The notes: a model not told the origin generated them from the sequence alone. 64,000 nt of DNA from Streptomyces sp. YIM 121038 (GCF_006088715.1 NZ_CP030771.1:4784001-4848000), one strand, 5' to 3'. Positions 31,708 through 40,724 are shown, counted from the stretch's first letter. Program-made: numbers and translations.

Positions 31708-33276
31708 TCAGCTGTCGCCCTTGCGCTCGCCCAAGGTCACGTCGACCGTGCGCTCCTTGCCGTCGCGCTCGTAGGTGATCTTGACCTTGTCACCCGGCTT
31801 GTGGGTCCAGATCTGGCCGATCAGGGTCGGGCCGCTGTCGATGACCGTGTCGTCGAGCTGCGTGATGACGTCGCCGGACTTCAGGCCCGCCTTGGCCGCG
31901 GGGCCGTTCGGCTCGACCGCGGGGCCCGAGCCGGCGGCGCCGCGGTCGGAGATCACCGCGCCGCCCGAGGCGTCGGCCAGAGAGACCGAGGCGCCGATCA
32001 TCGGGTACGTGGGCTGGCCGGTCTTGATCAGCTGCTGTGCGACGTTCTTCGCCTGGTTCACCGGAATCGCGAAGCCGAGGCCGATGGAGCCGGACTGGCC
32101 GCCGCCCACACCGCCCCCGCTGTCGGCGGGCTTGATGGCGGAGTTGATGCCGATGACGGCGCCGCGCGCGTCCAGGAGGGGGCCGCCGGAGTTGCCCGGG
32201 TTGATGGAGGCGTCGGTCTGCAGGGCGCTCATGTACGAGCTCTTGCTGCTGGCGCCGTCGCTGGACGTGACGGGGCGGTTCTTCGCGCTGACGATGCCTG
32301 TCGTGACCGTGTTGGACAGGCCGAAGGGGGCACCGATGGCGATGGTGGAGTCGCCGACGGCGACCTTGTCGGAGTCCGCGAGCGCGAGCGGGCGCAGGTT
32401 CGCCGGCTTGTTCTTGAGCTTGATGACCGCCACGTCGTACCCCTGCGCGCGGCCGACCACCTCGGCGTCGTACTTCTTGCCGTTCGAGAACGTGGCCGAC
32501 AGCTTGCCGCCCTCGGCGGCCGAGGCCACCACGTGGTTGTTCGTGAGGATGTGGCCTTCCTTGTCGTACACGAAGCCCGTGCCCGTGCCGCCCTCGCCGC
32601 TGCCGCTCTGGGCCTCCAGGGTGACCACGCTCGGCAGCGCCCTGCTCGCGATGCCGGCGACCGAGCCCGGCTCGCGCTTGAGGTCGGCAGGGGCGTCCGA
32701 GGCGGAGACCGTCGTGGAGTCCGTGCTGCTGTCGTCGTTGCGGTCCGCCGCCCAGTAGCCGATGCCGCCGCCCACGCCGCCCGCGACGAGGGCCGCCGCG
32801 AGCACGGCCGCGAACAGACCGCCGCGACGGCGGCCGCCCGGCTTGGGCGCGGACGGCTGCTCGGCCGTCCAGGAGGAACCCCATCCCGAGCCTCCGCCCT
32901 GCGTGTACGACGGCACGGCGGGGGGCGGGGGCGGCGGCCAGGAGCCGCCGGACGCGGCCCCGGGGGCCTGGGCGTGCGCGGCGGTGGGGTGCGCGGCCGT
33001 CGGCTGCGCGGCCGTCGTATGGGCGTACGGGTCCGGGATCTGGGGCGCCGGCGGCGCGGCGGGCGCCTGGGGCTGGGCCTGGGCCTGCGCGGCGTCCTGC
33101 GGCGCCTGCTCGGGCGCGGGCGCCGCGGCGGGCTCATGGGCGGGCGCGGACGCGGGCTCCGGCCTCGCGGACGCCTCCGCTGCGGGAGGGGCGGCGGGAG
33201 CAGCGGGAGTGTCCACCGGCACAGGAGGTGCGGACGGGGCCGGGGGGACCGCAGTGCCCTCGTTCTCGGTGCTCAC
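31708..33276 (-). CDS. HtrA/DegP-like serine protease with PDZ domain
   Basis: A 522-aa protein. GTG at 33276, AGGAG site upstream. Residues ~1-145: cytoplasmic Pro/Ala-rich tail. TM ~150-172 (GGLFAAVLAAALVAGGVGGGIGYWA). Extracellular trypsin-like domain: LTNNHVV (His), GYDVAVIKL (Asp), DASINPGNSGGPLL (Ser). PDZ ~430-515 (GPAAKAGLKSGDVITQLDDTVIDS). Periplasm-like quality-control protease facing the outside. Divergent from the GDPD gene. Confidence 0.93.
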   Translation of the reverse strand: MSTENEGTAVPPAPSAPPVPVDTPAAPAAPPAAEASARPEPASAPAHEPAAAPAPEQAPQDAAQAQAQPQAPAAPPAPQIPDPYAHTTAAQPTAAHPTAAHAQAPGAASGGSWPPPPPPAVPSYTQGGGSGWGSSWTAEQPSAPKPGGRRRGGLFAAVLAAALVAGGVGGGIGYWAADRNDDSSTDSTTVSASDAPADLKREPGSVAGIASRALPSVVTLEAQSGSGEGGTGTGFVYDKEGHILTNNHVVASAAEGGKLSATFSNGKKYDAEVVGRAQGYDVAVIKLKNKPANLRPLALADSDKVAVGDSTIAIGAPFGLSNTVTTGIVSAKNRPVTSSDGASSKSSYMSALQTDASINPGNSGGPLLDARGAVIGINSAIKPADSGGGVGGGQSGSIGLGFAIPVNQAKNVAQQLIKTGQPTYPMIGASVSLADASGGAVISDRGAAGSGPAVEPNGPAAKAGLKSGDVITQLDDTVIDSGPTLIGQIWTHKPGDKVKITYERDGKERTVDVTLGERKGDS

Positions 33277-33729
33277 AGCTTTCTTCTCCTCGGTCCACGC
33301 TGTCGTACTCGGTCACGGCCAAAGATCGGCCCGGGGCAGCACAGGTCGGATACCCGGTCAACCGTTCAGTTGTCCCAGTCAGCTTTTCCCATGGGCTGTC
33401 AGGCCACCATAAGCCGACGCTGTGCGTTCACGACGGGCGAAACCGCCGCATTCGGAAAGCTTCGGGCGGCTCCGGAAAGCCCCGGGAAGGCCGTGTGCGC
33501 CTTCATGAAGTCCCCGGAGCCTCCCGAGTCCCCGGAAAGCTCATCCGAAGGTTCACAGCCAAGTCACAGAGCCACCTGAAGGCTGCGTGAGAGGAGTCTG
33601 AGAAAGGCCGCGCCCCGGGGCCGCCGGTCCGCACTCCCGGGCCGACGACGGCCCGCACGCCCGACCCGCCACAGCCCTCGCAGCCCGGCCCCGCGGGCCC
33701 GCGCCCCCGGACGGTGGCACCATGACGCG
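33277..33729. other. Divergent intergenic region, 453 bp
   Basis: Between the HtrA-like protease and the phosphodiesterase. Contains the AGGAG of the protease, scattered CCGGAAAGC direct repeats (about 33453-33545) and a GC-rich 3' part. No convincing small gene on either strand. Presumably two promoters. Confidence 0.4.
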
Positions 33730-34563
33730 GTGACCCACGCACGACAGCACCTCATCCAGGTCGTCGCCCACCGAGGGGCCTCCGAGGACGCCCCGGAGCA
33801 CACACTGGCCGCCTACAAGAAGGCCGTCGACGACGGCGCGGACGCCCTCGAATGCGATGTCCGGCTCACCGCGGACGGGCACCTGGTCTGCGTCCACGAC
33901 CGCCGCGTCAACCGCACGTCGAACGGCCGGGGCGCCGTCTCCGCCCTGGAGCTCGCCGAGCTGGCCGCGCTCGACTTCGGCTCCTGGAAGAACCGCGAAC
34001 AGGGCCCGTACGCCGAGGACCCCGACTGGGAGGAGGGCCCGGCCCCGGAGGACACCTCGGTCCTCACCCTGGAGCGCCTCCTGGAGCTCGTGGCCGAAAA
34101 CAATGCCTCCGGGCGACGCCTTCAGCTCGCCATCGAGACCAAGCACCCCACGCGCTGGGCGGGCCAGGTCGAGGAGCGGCTGCTGCACCTCCTGAAGCGC
34201 TTCGGTCTGGACGCTCCCTCTCCGGAGGAGCCCTCCCCGGTGCGGGTGATGAGCTTCTCGGCGCGTTCGCTGCAACGTGTCCGCGCCGCGTCGCCGACCC
34301 TGCCGACCGTTTACCTGATGCAGTTCGTCTCGCCGCGCCACCGCGACGGGCGGCTGCCCCAGGGGGTGCGCGTCGCGGGACCGAGCATGCGGATCATCCG
34401 CAGCCACCCCGGATACGTCGCCAAGCTCAAGCGCGCGGGCCACCAGGTCCACGTGTGGACCGTGAACGAGCCCCAGGACGTCGAACTCTGCGCCCGGCTG
34501 GGCGTCGACGCCATCATCACCAACCGCCCGAAGCAGGTTCTGTCCCAACTGGGCCGCGACTAA
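33730..34563 (+). CDS. Glycerophosphodiester phosphodiesterase
   Basis: A 277-aa protein. GDPD TIM barrel: VVAHRGASEDAPEHTLAAY near 9-28 (catalytic HR and E), ALECDVRLTADGHLVCVHD near 37-56 (E-x-D and catalytic His), a small GDPD insertion with an Asp/Glu-rich loop, IETKHPT, and VHVWTVNEPQDVELCARLGVDAIITNRP at the end. No signal peptide, so cytoplasmic. Releases glycerol-3-phosphate from deacylated phospholipids. GTG start with weak ribosome site. Confidence 0.92.
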   Translation: MTHARQHLIQVVAHRGASEDAPEHTLAAYKKAVDDGADALECDVRLTADGHLVCVHDRRVNRTSNGRGAVSALELAELAALDFGSWKNREQGPYAEDPDWEEGPAPEDTSVLTLERLLELVAENNASGRRLQLAIETKHPTRWAGQVEERLLHLLKRFGLDAPSPEEPSPVRVMSFSARSLQRVRAASPTLPTVYLMQFVSPRHRDGRLPQGVRVAGPSMRIIRSHPGYVAKLKRAGHQVHVWTVNEPQDVELCARLGVDAIITNRPKQVLSQLGRD

Positions 34564-34703
34564 CTTTCGTTACGGGGTGTGCACCGGCGCGTTCGTTCCG
34601 TATTCGATCGTGACGAGTGCGTCACCATCCCGGTGTTGGCCGGTTTCCGGTCCAGTCCATTGGGGCATCCACTCCGTGGCGTGGGGCAAAGGAGGTCTCG
34701 GGG

Positions 34704-35261
34704 GTGGCGTTTGTGGTGGCACGGGAAGTGCCCACGTCGTCGAGCATGGCCGTACCCCATGGTCCTGCGGGCGTGGGGGAAGCCAGACACCGGATGCGCG
34801 ATCAGCTTCGCGTCAGCGGGGTGTCGGAGTCGGTCATCGACGACGCCGTACTGATCCTTTCCGAACTTCTCAGCAACGCCTGCCGACACGGCAGACCGCT
34901 GGGCAGTGGGCTGCACGACAGCCCGAAGGGCAGTGACGGCAGCGGCGACGGAGACGTGCGCGCCGCCTGGCAGGTCGACAAGGCGGGACGCCTGACGGTC
35001 GAGGTGACGGACGGCGGCGGCCCGACCCGCCCGGTTCCGGCCACTCCGTCGGTCACCGCCCACGGCGGCCGCGGGCTGAACATCATCACGGCCCTCGCCG
35101 AGTCCTGGGGAGTACGGGACGACGCCCGCGGCGAGGTCACCGTCTGGGCCCTCGTGCACGCCGGGCACCGCGCCGAGGACTTCGCTACGCGCGTCGCCGC
35201 CCCGTCGGCCTCCGCGATAGCCGAGCTGGGCTTCTCGGACCCGTTCGACGACGTGGACTGA
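34704..35261 (+). CDS. RsbW-like HATPase regulator
   Basis: A 185-aa protein from the GTG at 34704, with GGAGGT 7 bases upstream. HATPase_c: DDAVLILSELLSNACRHGRPL (N box), VEVTDGGGPTRP (G1), AHGGRGLNIITALAESWG (G2), with a ~20-residue Gly/Ser/Asp-rich insert after the N box (LHDSPKGSDGSGDGD). A stand-alone kinase/anti-sigma of the Streptomyces type. C-terminal tail ~40 residues, acidic (FSDPFDDVD). No sigma or antagonist gene adjacent. Confidence 0.85.
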   Translation: MAFVVAREVPTSSSMAVPHGPAGVGEARHRMRDQLRVSGVSESVIDDAVLILSELLSNACRHGRPLGSGLHDSPKGSDGSGDGDVRAAWQVDKAGRLTVEVTDGGGPTRPVPATPSVTAHGGRGLNIITALAESWGVRDDARGEVTVWALVHAGHRAEDFATRVAAPSASAIAELGFSDPFDDVD

Positions 35262-35589
35262 AATCCGACGGCGGATCGGCGACAGCCCGACGACGACGGT
35301 TCGACGACGGCCCAGCGACCACGCGTCGACAACCGCCCGGCGACGACGGTTCGACGACAGCGCGACGACCACGGTTCGACGACAGCGCGACGACGTGGGC
35401 CGGAGTACGCGGACCTTGACCCCGCTCCGCGCAGCCGAACGCGGACCACGACCCGCCGCCGGACCAGGGCCGTATCCGAAGGCCACCGCGGCCCGCGGGC
35501 CCCGCGCGCACACGCGCCGAGTCGCTCCACCCTCGAACGGCTAGGCTCGCGCCCGTACGCAAGCGAGCCGTAACCGGGAGACACCCACG
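35262..35589. other. Intergenic region with 25-bp CGACGA-rich repeats
   Basis: Two adjacent copies of a 25-bp unit at 35346-35370 and 35371-35395 (24 of 25 identical; begins ACGGTTCGACGACAGC), and a third diverged copy at 35296-35320. The proximal promoter of the next gene should lie around 35500-35575. Confidence 0.55.
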
Positions 35590-36555
35590 ATGGCCAAGAA
35601 GCGCCCGCAGACGAAGGGCAAGCAGCCGCAGCTCAAGGACCACGAGGTCCCGGTGGTCGGCGCCAGGGAGCCCTGCCCCTGCGGTTCGGGCCGCCGCTAC
35701 AAGGCCTGCCACGGCCGGGCCGCCGCGCACGCGGTCACCGAGCTGGTGCAGCGCCCCTTCGAGGGGCTGTCCGGCGAGTGCGACTGGGTGGCGCTGCGCG
35801 AGCTGGTGCCCGCCGCCACGGTCGAGCTGACCCTGAAGGACGGCCTGCCCGACGGCGTGCCCTCCGTGACCCTCGCCACGGTCCTGCCGATGGCCTGGCC
35901 CGCGCTGCGCCGCGAGGACGGCTCGGTCCTGCTCGGCCTGCAGAACGACACCTCGTCCGGCGACCTCAGCCGCGACCTCGCCGACACGCTGAGCCGCGCG
36001 CTCACCACGGAGCCGGGCCAGCCGGTGGCGGGCCGCAGGGCGCCCGCCGACGGGCCGCGCCTGCAGGACGTCCTCGACGACAAGGCGCCCTTCGCGCCCG
36101 TCGTGCACTCCGGCTTCGAGTTCTGGGTGCCGGACGCGGAGAACGCCACGGCGGAGGTCTCGGCCTCCCTGGAGCGGGCCAACGCCGCCGCCATCCCGAC
36201 CGTCAAGCTGGGCGGCGTCGACTCGGCGTACTGGTGCGAGACGCCGGAGAAGAACCACCTGCGGTGGGTCATGCCGCACGCCGAGGAGGAGCTCCTCGAC
36301 GCGCTCGCGCGCCTGCACGCCGCCGGTGCGTCGAGCCTCGGCGAGGGCACCCGCCTGGTCGGGTCCTTCCGCGCGCACGGCCTGACCGTGCCGGTGTGGG
36401 ACCTGCCGAGCGGCATGGAGGCGCAGGACGTCGAGAAGCCCGCGGCCGAGTTCGCCGAGCGGCTCGCGGCGGCGCTCGCGGCCACGGAACCGCTGTCCGC
36501 GGAGGAGCGGCGCGCCCGCGGCGGCCTCACCAACCGCCAGGTCACGCTCAGCTGA
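35590..36555 (+). CDS. SEC-C motif protein (DUF5926)
   Basis: A 321-aa protein. Lys/Gln-rich start (AKKRPQTKGKQPQLKDHEV), then the zinc-binding SEC-C motif EPCPCGSGRRYKACHG at ~27-42. The remainder is the conserved actinobacterial DUF5926 domain (LVQRPFEGLSGECDWVALRELVPAATVELTL ... PAAEFAERLAAALAATEPLSAEERRARGGL). SEC-C binds SecB and zinc in SecA; here the role is unknown. Single gene. Confidence 0.85.
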   Translation: MAKKRPQTKGKQPQLKDHEVPVVGAREPCPCGSGRRYKACHGRAAAHAVTELVQRPFEGLSGECDWVALRELVPAATVELTLKDGLPDGVPSVTLATVLPMAWPALRREDGSVLLGLQNDTSSGDLSRDLADTLSRALTTEPGQPVAGRRAPADGPRLQDVLDDKAPFAPVVHSGFEFWVPDAENATAEVSASLERANAAAIPTVKLGGVDSAYWCETPEKNHLRWVMPHAEEELLDALARLHAAGASSLGEGTRLVGSFRAHGLTVPVWDLPSGMEAQDVEKPAAEFAERLAAALAATEPLSAEERRARGGLTNRQVTLS

Positions 36556-37076
36556 TCCACTTCCGGCGCCGGTCCACTTCCGGCGCCGGTCCACCGGAGG
36601 TGCGGCACCGTGCGCGGGGACCTGTCCCCGCGCGCGGGAGCAGCGCCCCTCGCGCACGCTTCCCGAACCTCACGATGGCCCTCCCACCGGCGCTTCGCCA
36701 AGCCCCGCGGCTCGTCCACGGATGACATTCGGCTGAGGTCTCGCGTCGGATTTCGAACAGGTGGGTGGTGCCGGGCGCCGGGGAGCGGCCCGTGGACCTC
36801 GTCCCGTCACGCTTTCTTAACCGGGCGAGTGCGCCGGGTGACCGGGCGGAGCCCGCGCAGGCGCCTCACCTCTGTCTCCCTGACCCACGGTTCAGCCGGA
36901 GCGAACGCGTGACTCCTGTCACAACTCCCCATGGGCGCAGGTGAATCCCTGTCCGGATAACTGAGATCGAATTTGCCAAGCGCAGATCTCTTGTTACCGT
37001 TCAGGTAGCCCGGTTGCTGGTGCATCCCCCGTCGCCAGCAACCGGGCGTTTCCATGCCCGCGCAGAAGTTACGCGC
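36556..37076. other. Intergenic region, 521 bp, with a 17-bp tandem repeat and a promoter-hairpin unit
   Basis: Two perfect copies of CCACTTCCGGCGCCGGT at 36557-36573 and 36574-36590, each containing CCGGCGCCGG, may act as terminator. The middle is GC-rich without a credible gene. A TTGCCA/TACCGT promoter-like pair near 36973-37000 is followed at once by a 13-bp hairpin (separate entry). Confidence 0.4.
36973..37055 (+). ncRNA. Candidate short transcript: promoter followed by hairpin
   Basis: TTGCCA at 36974-36979 and TACCGT near 36995-37000 could be a vegetative promoter. GCCCGGTTGCTGG (37008-37020) pairs perfectly with CCAGCAACCGGGC (37035-37047), then GTTT. No plus-strand gene follows, so a ~45-nt RNA or a terminator with coincidental promoter are the options. 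Confidence 0.3.
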
Positions 37077-37757
37077 TCAACTGCCTTGTGGCCCGGCGGA
37101 GTTGCTGCCCGAGCGCAGCAGCAGGGCGCCGCCGCTCTCACTCGCGAACTCCGCGACCGCCGTGTAGCGCGCTGCGGCTCCCGACGTGCGCTCCCTAGGG
37201 GTGTCGCACGCCCCCGGCTCGTCCCCCGCGCCCACCGCGCAATACATCTGCACCGTGCGCCCCCGGGGGCCCATCACGCTCAGCACGGCCTCCAGGGCCT
37301 CACCGGTGACATTGCGGTAGTAGGTGCGCGCCCAGGTGTCCGCGCCCTGGGTCAGTACGCAGGTCTGGGCCTCGACGCCGTCGGGCGAGGAGAGTTCGGG
37401 GCCGCAGCGGGAGAGCGTGTCGGGCTGGGACGCGGCGTCGGCGGCACGCGCGGCACCAGGGCCGTCGGCAGCACCAGGACCGCCTGCGGCGCCAGGGCCG
37501 TCCGCGGCACTCGGCCCACCCGCGGCACCGGGACCGCCCCCGGCCCCGTGCGGCCGGAGCGGCGGCTCGGCCCGCGAAGCCCCGCGGGCCCCGGCCTCCG
37601 GCACCGAGGTGCCCGGCTCCGGGGGCCGTGCTCCCGCGCGCCCCGGATCGGCGGGTGCCTTGGTGTCGTCGAACACCGGCCCGGCGGCCGCCCCGGCGAG
37701 GGGCAGCAGCGCGGCGACGGCCACGATGCCCAGGAGCGCGAGCAGGCGGGGGTTCAT
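37077..37757 (-). CDS. Secreted protein with low-complexity stalk
   Basis: A 226-aa protein from ATG 37757. Signal peptide ~1-27 (NPRLLALLGIVAVAALLPLAGAAAG), a Pro/Gly/Ala stalk with GPGAAGGP-type repeats (~45-105), then a compact C-terminal domain with four Cys (SRCGPELSSPDGVEAQTCVLTQGADTWARTYYRN ... MYCAVGAGDEPGACDTPRE). This domain is common in Streptomyces secreted proteins of unknown function; two disulphides are likely. Downstream of the PrimPol-like gene. Confidence 0.72.
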   Translation of the reverse strand: MNPRLLALLGIVAVAALLPLAGAAAGPVFDDTKAPADPGRAGARPPEPGTSVPEAGARGASRAEPPLRPHGAGGGPGAAGGPSAADGPGAAGGPGAADGPGAARAADAASQPDTLSRCGPELSSPDGVEAQTCVLTQGADTWARTYYRNVTGEALEAVLSVMGPRGRTVQMYCAVGAGDEPGACDTPRERTSGAAARYTAVAEFASESGGALLLRSGSNSAGPQGS

Positions 37758-37829
37758 GGCCGGGCGCGGGTGCATGCGCCGAAGATAACGACCCCGGGCG
37801 CCCCGCCCCGCGCCGCGCGCCCAATTCCC

Positions 37830-38711
37830 TTAGAACTCGGGCGCGCTCACACCCGTATGAGTGAGCGCGTCGACCACCGCGTCCACGACGGCCTCCACGT
37901 CGGGCACCCAGGGGGCGGCGGAGCCGGGCAGCGGAGCCCGCTCCCAGCCCGCCTGGCCCTGGCCCGTCTCGGACGGGGGCAGGGGGATGTACCCGCCCTC
38001 TCCGTGGAAGCGCAGCGAGCCGGGCACCCGGTCCTTGGCGTACAGGAGCTCGCCCAACTGCTCCATGGAGTACGGCGCGACGAGGACGAAGCAGCGGGCC
38101 GGCGTGGCCACGACGGGGCCGAGGCGGATGCCCGCGAGTTCGAGCGCGGCGAGGGCGCGCGCTCCGGCGCCCGCGGGCAGGCTCACGGCGCACGGGGCGC
38201 GCCCGCCGGTGGCCAGGAGGATGGGTGCGCCGGGCCGGTTGGTCCACCACCAGCGGACCATGCGCTCGTCGGTGGTGGCGGCAAGGAGTCCCGGGTCGAG
38301 CGGGTGGGCGCCTGGAACGACGCACTCCGGGTCGGGGCAGGCGCACCTGGCCTGGCCGCGGGTGGTGTCACGCTGGGAGACCGACATCTCCGGCCGCTCG
38401 TCGGCCGCTCCTCGCTGCGCGGCGCGCGGCCCCCGCTTCGCACCCCGCTTGCCGGTCCTTCTGGCACTCTTGCCGCCACGCGTGTCGCCCTGCCTCTCGC
38501 CGGGACCGGCGAGACCGGCGCGCCCGTCGAGTCCGGCGATGCCGTCGAGGAGCTGCCTGCTCTGCCCTTCGATACCGACACCGGGCAGCACGGGCCAGCG
38601 CCATGCTGTCGCGAAGGTCAGGGCCGCACCGATCAGAGAGGGACTCTGGTCAGACTTCCTACCGATTCGCCAGGACAGGAGCCTGCGTCGCCTTCCGAGG
38701 ATCTCGCGCAT
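37830..38711 (-). CDS. Second bifunctional primase/polymerase-like protein
   Basis: A 293-aa protein. MREILGRRRRLLS start, ALTFATAWRWPVLPGVG, then a basic linker (~70-105) and CACPDPECVVPGAHPLDPGLLAATTDERMVRWWWTNRPGAPILLATGG, GPVVATPARCFVLVAPYSMEQLGELLYAKDRVPGSLRFHGEGGYIPLPPSETG. Pattern of a conserved Streptomyces PrimPol-related family with a Cys-rich segment; the D-x-D catalytic pair is not evident, so polymerase activity is doubtful. Possibly a two-gene unit with the secreted protein downstream (72-bp gap). Confidence 0.75.
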   Translation of the reverse strand: MREILGRRRRLLSWRIGRKSDQSPSLIGAALTFATAWRWPVLPGVGIEGQSRQLLDGIAGLDGRAGLAGPGERQGDTRGGKSARRTGKRGAKRGPRAAQRGAADERPEMSVSQRDTTRGQARCACPDPECVVPGAHPLDPGLLAATTDERMVRWWWTNRPGAPILLATGGRAPCAVSLPAGAGARALAALELAGIRLGPVVATPARCFVLVAPYSMEQLGELLYAKDRVPGSLRFHGEGGYIPLPPSETGQGQAGWERAPLPGSAAPWVPDVEAVVDAVVDALTHTGVSAPEF

Positions 38712-39285
38712 GAGCGCTCGTTCCTTTCCGTTACACGCAGAGGGACACTTCGGGCCACATCACACCATGTGTGGATCTCTATCGCTGTGTACGAGGTGCG
38801 CGTACAAGGTGCATGCAAGGTGCGTACAAGCTGGCGCGTCACACCCCAGCCTGCGGCATGGGGAACCCCTATGGGCCGAGCGTTAACGTGGCGTGGGGTG
38901 GCGGCGCCTGGCGTTTGCCGTCCCGCGTTCTTCTTGCCCCCGGTGCCACGGGACGATGGGGCGCGGTCGCCGTGGGTTAAGACGTCCGGGTCCGGCGACA
39001 GGTTCCGGGCGTCGCGCAACTGCCCTGGTCCAGCCCCGAGCCACCACTTGAATCCGTACCCATCACGGCCGCTGTGACGCTCCTTCGAACAATGTCAGTC
39101 GACCGCAATATGGCGTTCCCTGCAACAGTTTTGAGCCAAGTTCTCAAGATCATTTCCAGTTCACAGAATTCTCACGCCGCGCACTGGACACCAGGAATCC
39201 CGGCAGGACAATGCTGGACATCCCCTCTCCAGTGCGTGTAGATGTGGAGACATTGCTGGCGGCGCAGAATGACAGGGGGTTTGCG
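38712..39285. other. Divergent intergenic region, ~575 bp
   Basis: Near 38790-38840 there are clustered GTACAAGGTGC/ATGCAAGGTGC/GTACAAGCTGG direct repeats, and CACACCATGTGTGG at ~38761-38776 is a small dyad. The stretch 39085-39170 is markedly less GC-rich than the surroundings and likely holds the phosphatase promoter. No gene seen except the 14-codon leader listed next. Confidence 0.45.
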
Positions 39286-39330
39286 ATGCTATTGAGCAAT
39301 ACGCACTGGCCGGAAAGCGGTCAGCCATGA
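39286..39330 (+). CDS. 14-codon upstream ORF coupled to the phosphatase gene
   Basis: ATG at 39286 preceded by CAGGGGG encodes MLLSNTHWPESGQP. Its TGA (39328-39330) overlaps the phosphatase ATG (39327) as ATGA. The phosphatase start has no good ribosome site of its own, so re-initiation from this leader is plausible. A frameshift that detached a longer N-terminus is the alternative. Confidence 0.45.
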   Translation: MLLSNTHWPESGQP

Positions 39331-40724
39331 ACGCCCCGCACCTGCCGAAAGTGGCCGGAATCGATTCCACTGTTCCCCCACCGGCGCACACTGTCCCGCC
39401 CGCCGCGCCCGTCCCGGAAGCCCCCGGCGCCCCCGGCGCGCTGATCCAGGACCGCCTGGCCGGCTGGGTCTCCGACCTCACCACGCTGCACGAACTCACC
39501 GAGCGCCTGTCCCGCACCGCCACCCTGGACGAGGCCCTGAACGAGGTGCTCCGCGCCGGTGCCGCCCTGGTCGGCGCCCGCCGCGGCCTCGTCGTCGTGG
39601 AGCCCGCCGACGGCCTCGGCCCCGACACCACCGTCGGCCTCGGCTTCGCCCGCGCCGACCTCGGTTATCTGGAGACGGTGCCGCGCGCCGCCACCGCGTA
39701 CGGCCGGCTCCTGGAGGCGAGCGCAGCGGGCACCCCGCTCGCCGAGATCACCGAGATCGCGCAGCCGGACCTCTTCGCCGACGAGACCTTCGACCCGCGC
39801 CACCGCGAGGTCGCCCGCCGCCTCGGCTACGCGGCGAGCTACGCGCTGCCCCTGGCCACCGAGGCGACGGGCGGCGTCGGCGCGGCCGTCTGGCTGTACG
39901 ACGAGCCCGCCGAACCGGCGCCGCGCCGCCGCCATCTGATCGGCCTGTACGTCCGCTACGCCGCCGAGCACCTGGCCCGCCTCGTCGAGTTCACCCGTGC
40001 CCGCACCACCGTGGCGACCCTGCGCGAGGAGCTGCTGCCCTCGCGCCTGTCCCGGGTCGCGGGCGTGCAGCTGGCCGCGCGGCACCGCGCCGGGGCGCGC
40101 GGCGGCGGCGACTGGTACGACGCGCTGCCGCTGCCCGACGCGGCGCTCGGCCTCTCGGTGGGCTCGGTCACCGGGTCGGGGCCGAGCGCGGTCGCCGCGA
40201 TGGGCCGCCTGCGCGCGAGCCTGCGGGCGTACGCGGTGATGGAGGGCGAGGACCCCGTCGCCGTCCTGTCCGACCTGGAGCTACTGCTGCGCCTGACGGA
40301 GCCCGCGCGCTCGGCGACGGCCCTGTTCGCGTACTGCGAACCCGCGCTGCGCAAGGTCGTCCTCGCCGGGGCCGGGCACAGCCCGCCGTTGCTCGTCGGG
40401 GAGCGGCGCACGGAGTTCGTCGAGACCTCGCTGTCCGCGCCGCTCGGCATGCTCGCCTGCTGGGAGGCGCCGAGCGTGGAGATCCGCCCGGAGCCCGGCG
40501 AGACCCTGCTGCTCTACACCGACGGTCTGCTGCACCGCACCGGCGACGCGATGGACCGGGCGTTCGCGCGCCTGCACGCGGCGGCGGCGAGCGTGCCGAA
40601 GGCCGCCCGGGAGGACCCGGGAGCGGTCGCCGACCACGTCCTGCGGACCGTGCTGCCCGAGGGGATCGACGGGGCCGCCGGGCGCGACGAGGACGTGGTG
40701 CTGCTCGCGGCCCGCTTCGAATAG
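39327..40724 (+). CDS. GAF-SpoIIE (PP2C-type) regulatory protein with altered metal motif
   Basis: A 465-aa protein. A Pro/Ala N-terminus, GAF domain ~45-215 (LHELTERLSRTATLDEALNEVLRAGAALVGARRGLVVV...), SpoIIE phosphatase ~235-465: GGGDWYDALPLPDAALGLSVG, MGRLRASLRAYA, AGAGHSPPLLV, GETLLLYTDGLLHR, GRDEDVVLLAARFE. The usual V-G-D-x-x-G-x-G metal-binding Asp reads VGSVTGSG (Ser, codon TCG, near residue 277). The GGDWYD and terminal D-E-D acids remain. May be a weakened or pseudo-phosphatase acting on anti-anti-sigma partners. Confidence 0.85.
   Translation: MNAPHLPKVAGIDSTVPPPAHTVPPAAPVPEAPGAPGALIQDRLAGWVSDLTTLHELTERLSRTATLDEALNEVLRAGAALVGARRGLVVVEPADGLGPDTTVGLGFARADLGYLETVPRAATAYGRLLEASAAGTPLAEITEIAQPDLFADETFDPRHREVARRLGYAASYALPLATEATGGVGAAVWLYDEPAEPAPRRRHLIGLYVRYAAEHLARLVEFTRARTTVATLREELLPSRLSRVAGVQLAARHRAGARGGGDWYDALPLPDAALGLSVGSVTGSGPSAVAAMGRLRASLRAYAVMEGEDPVAVLSDLELLLRLTEPARSATALFAYCEPALRKVVLAGAGHSPPLLVGERRTEFVETSLSAPLGMLACWEAPSVEIRPEPGETLLLYTDGLLHRTGDAMDRAFARLHAAAASVPKAAREDPGAVADHVLRTVLPEGIDGAAGRDEDVVLLAARFE

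Noticed and set aside
36850..37050. A possible cyclic-di-AMP (ydaO-type) riboswitch, prompted by a GGTGAATCC stretch and a following hairpin
   Set aside because: The other conserved segments do not line up, and no plus-strand gene follows.
30390..38711. Second mobile element, suggested by two primase/polymerase-like genes
   Set aside because: No integrase, transfer or phage genes nearby; such proteins are normal chromosomal genes in Streptomyces.
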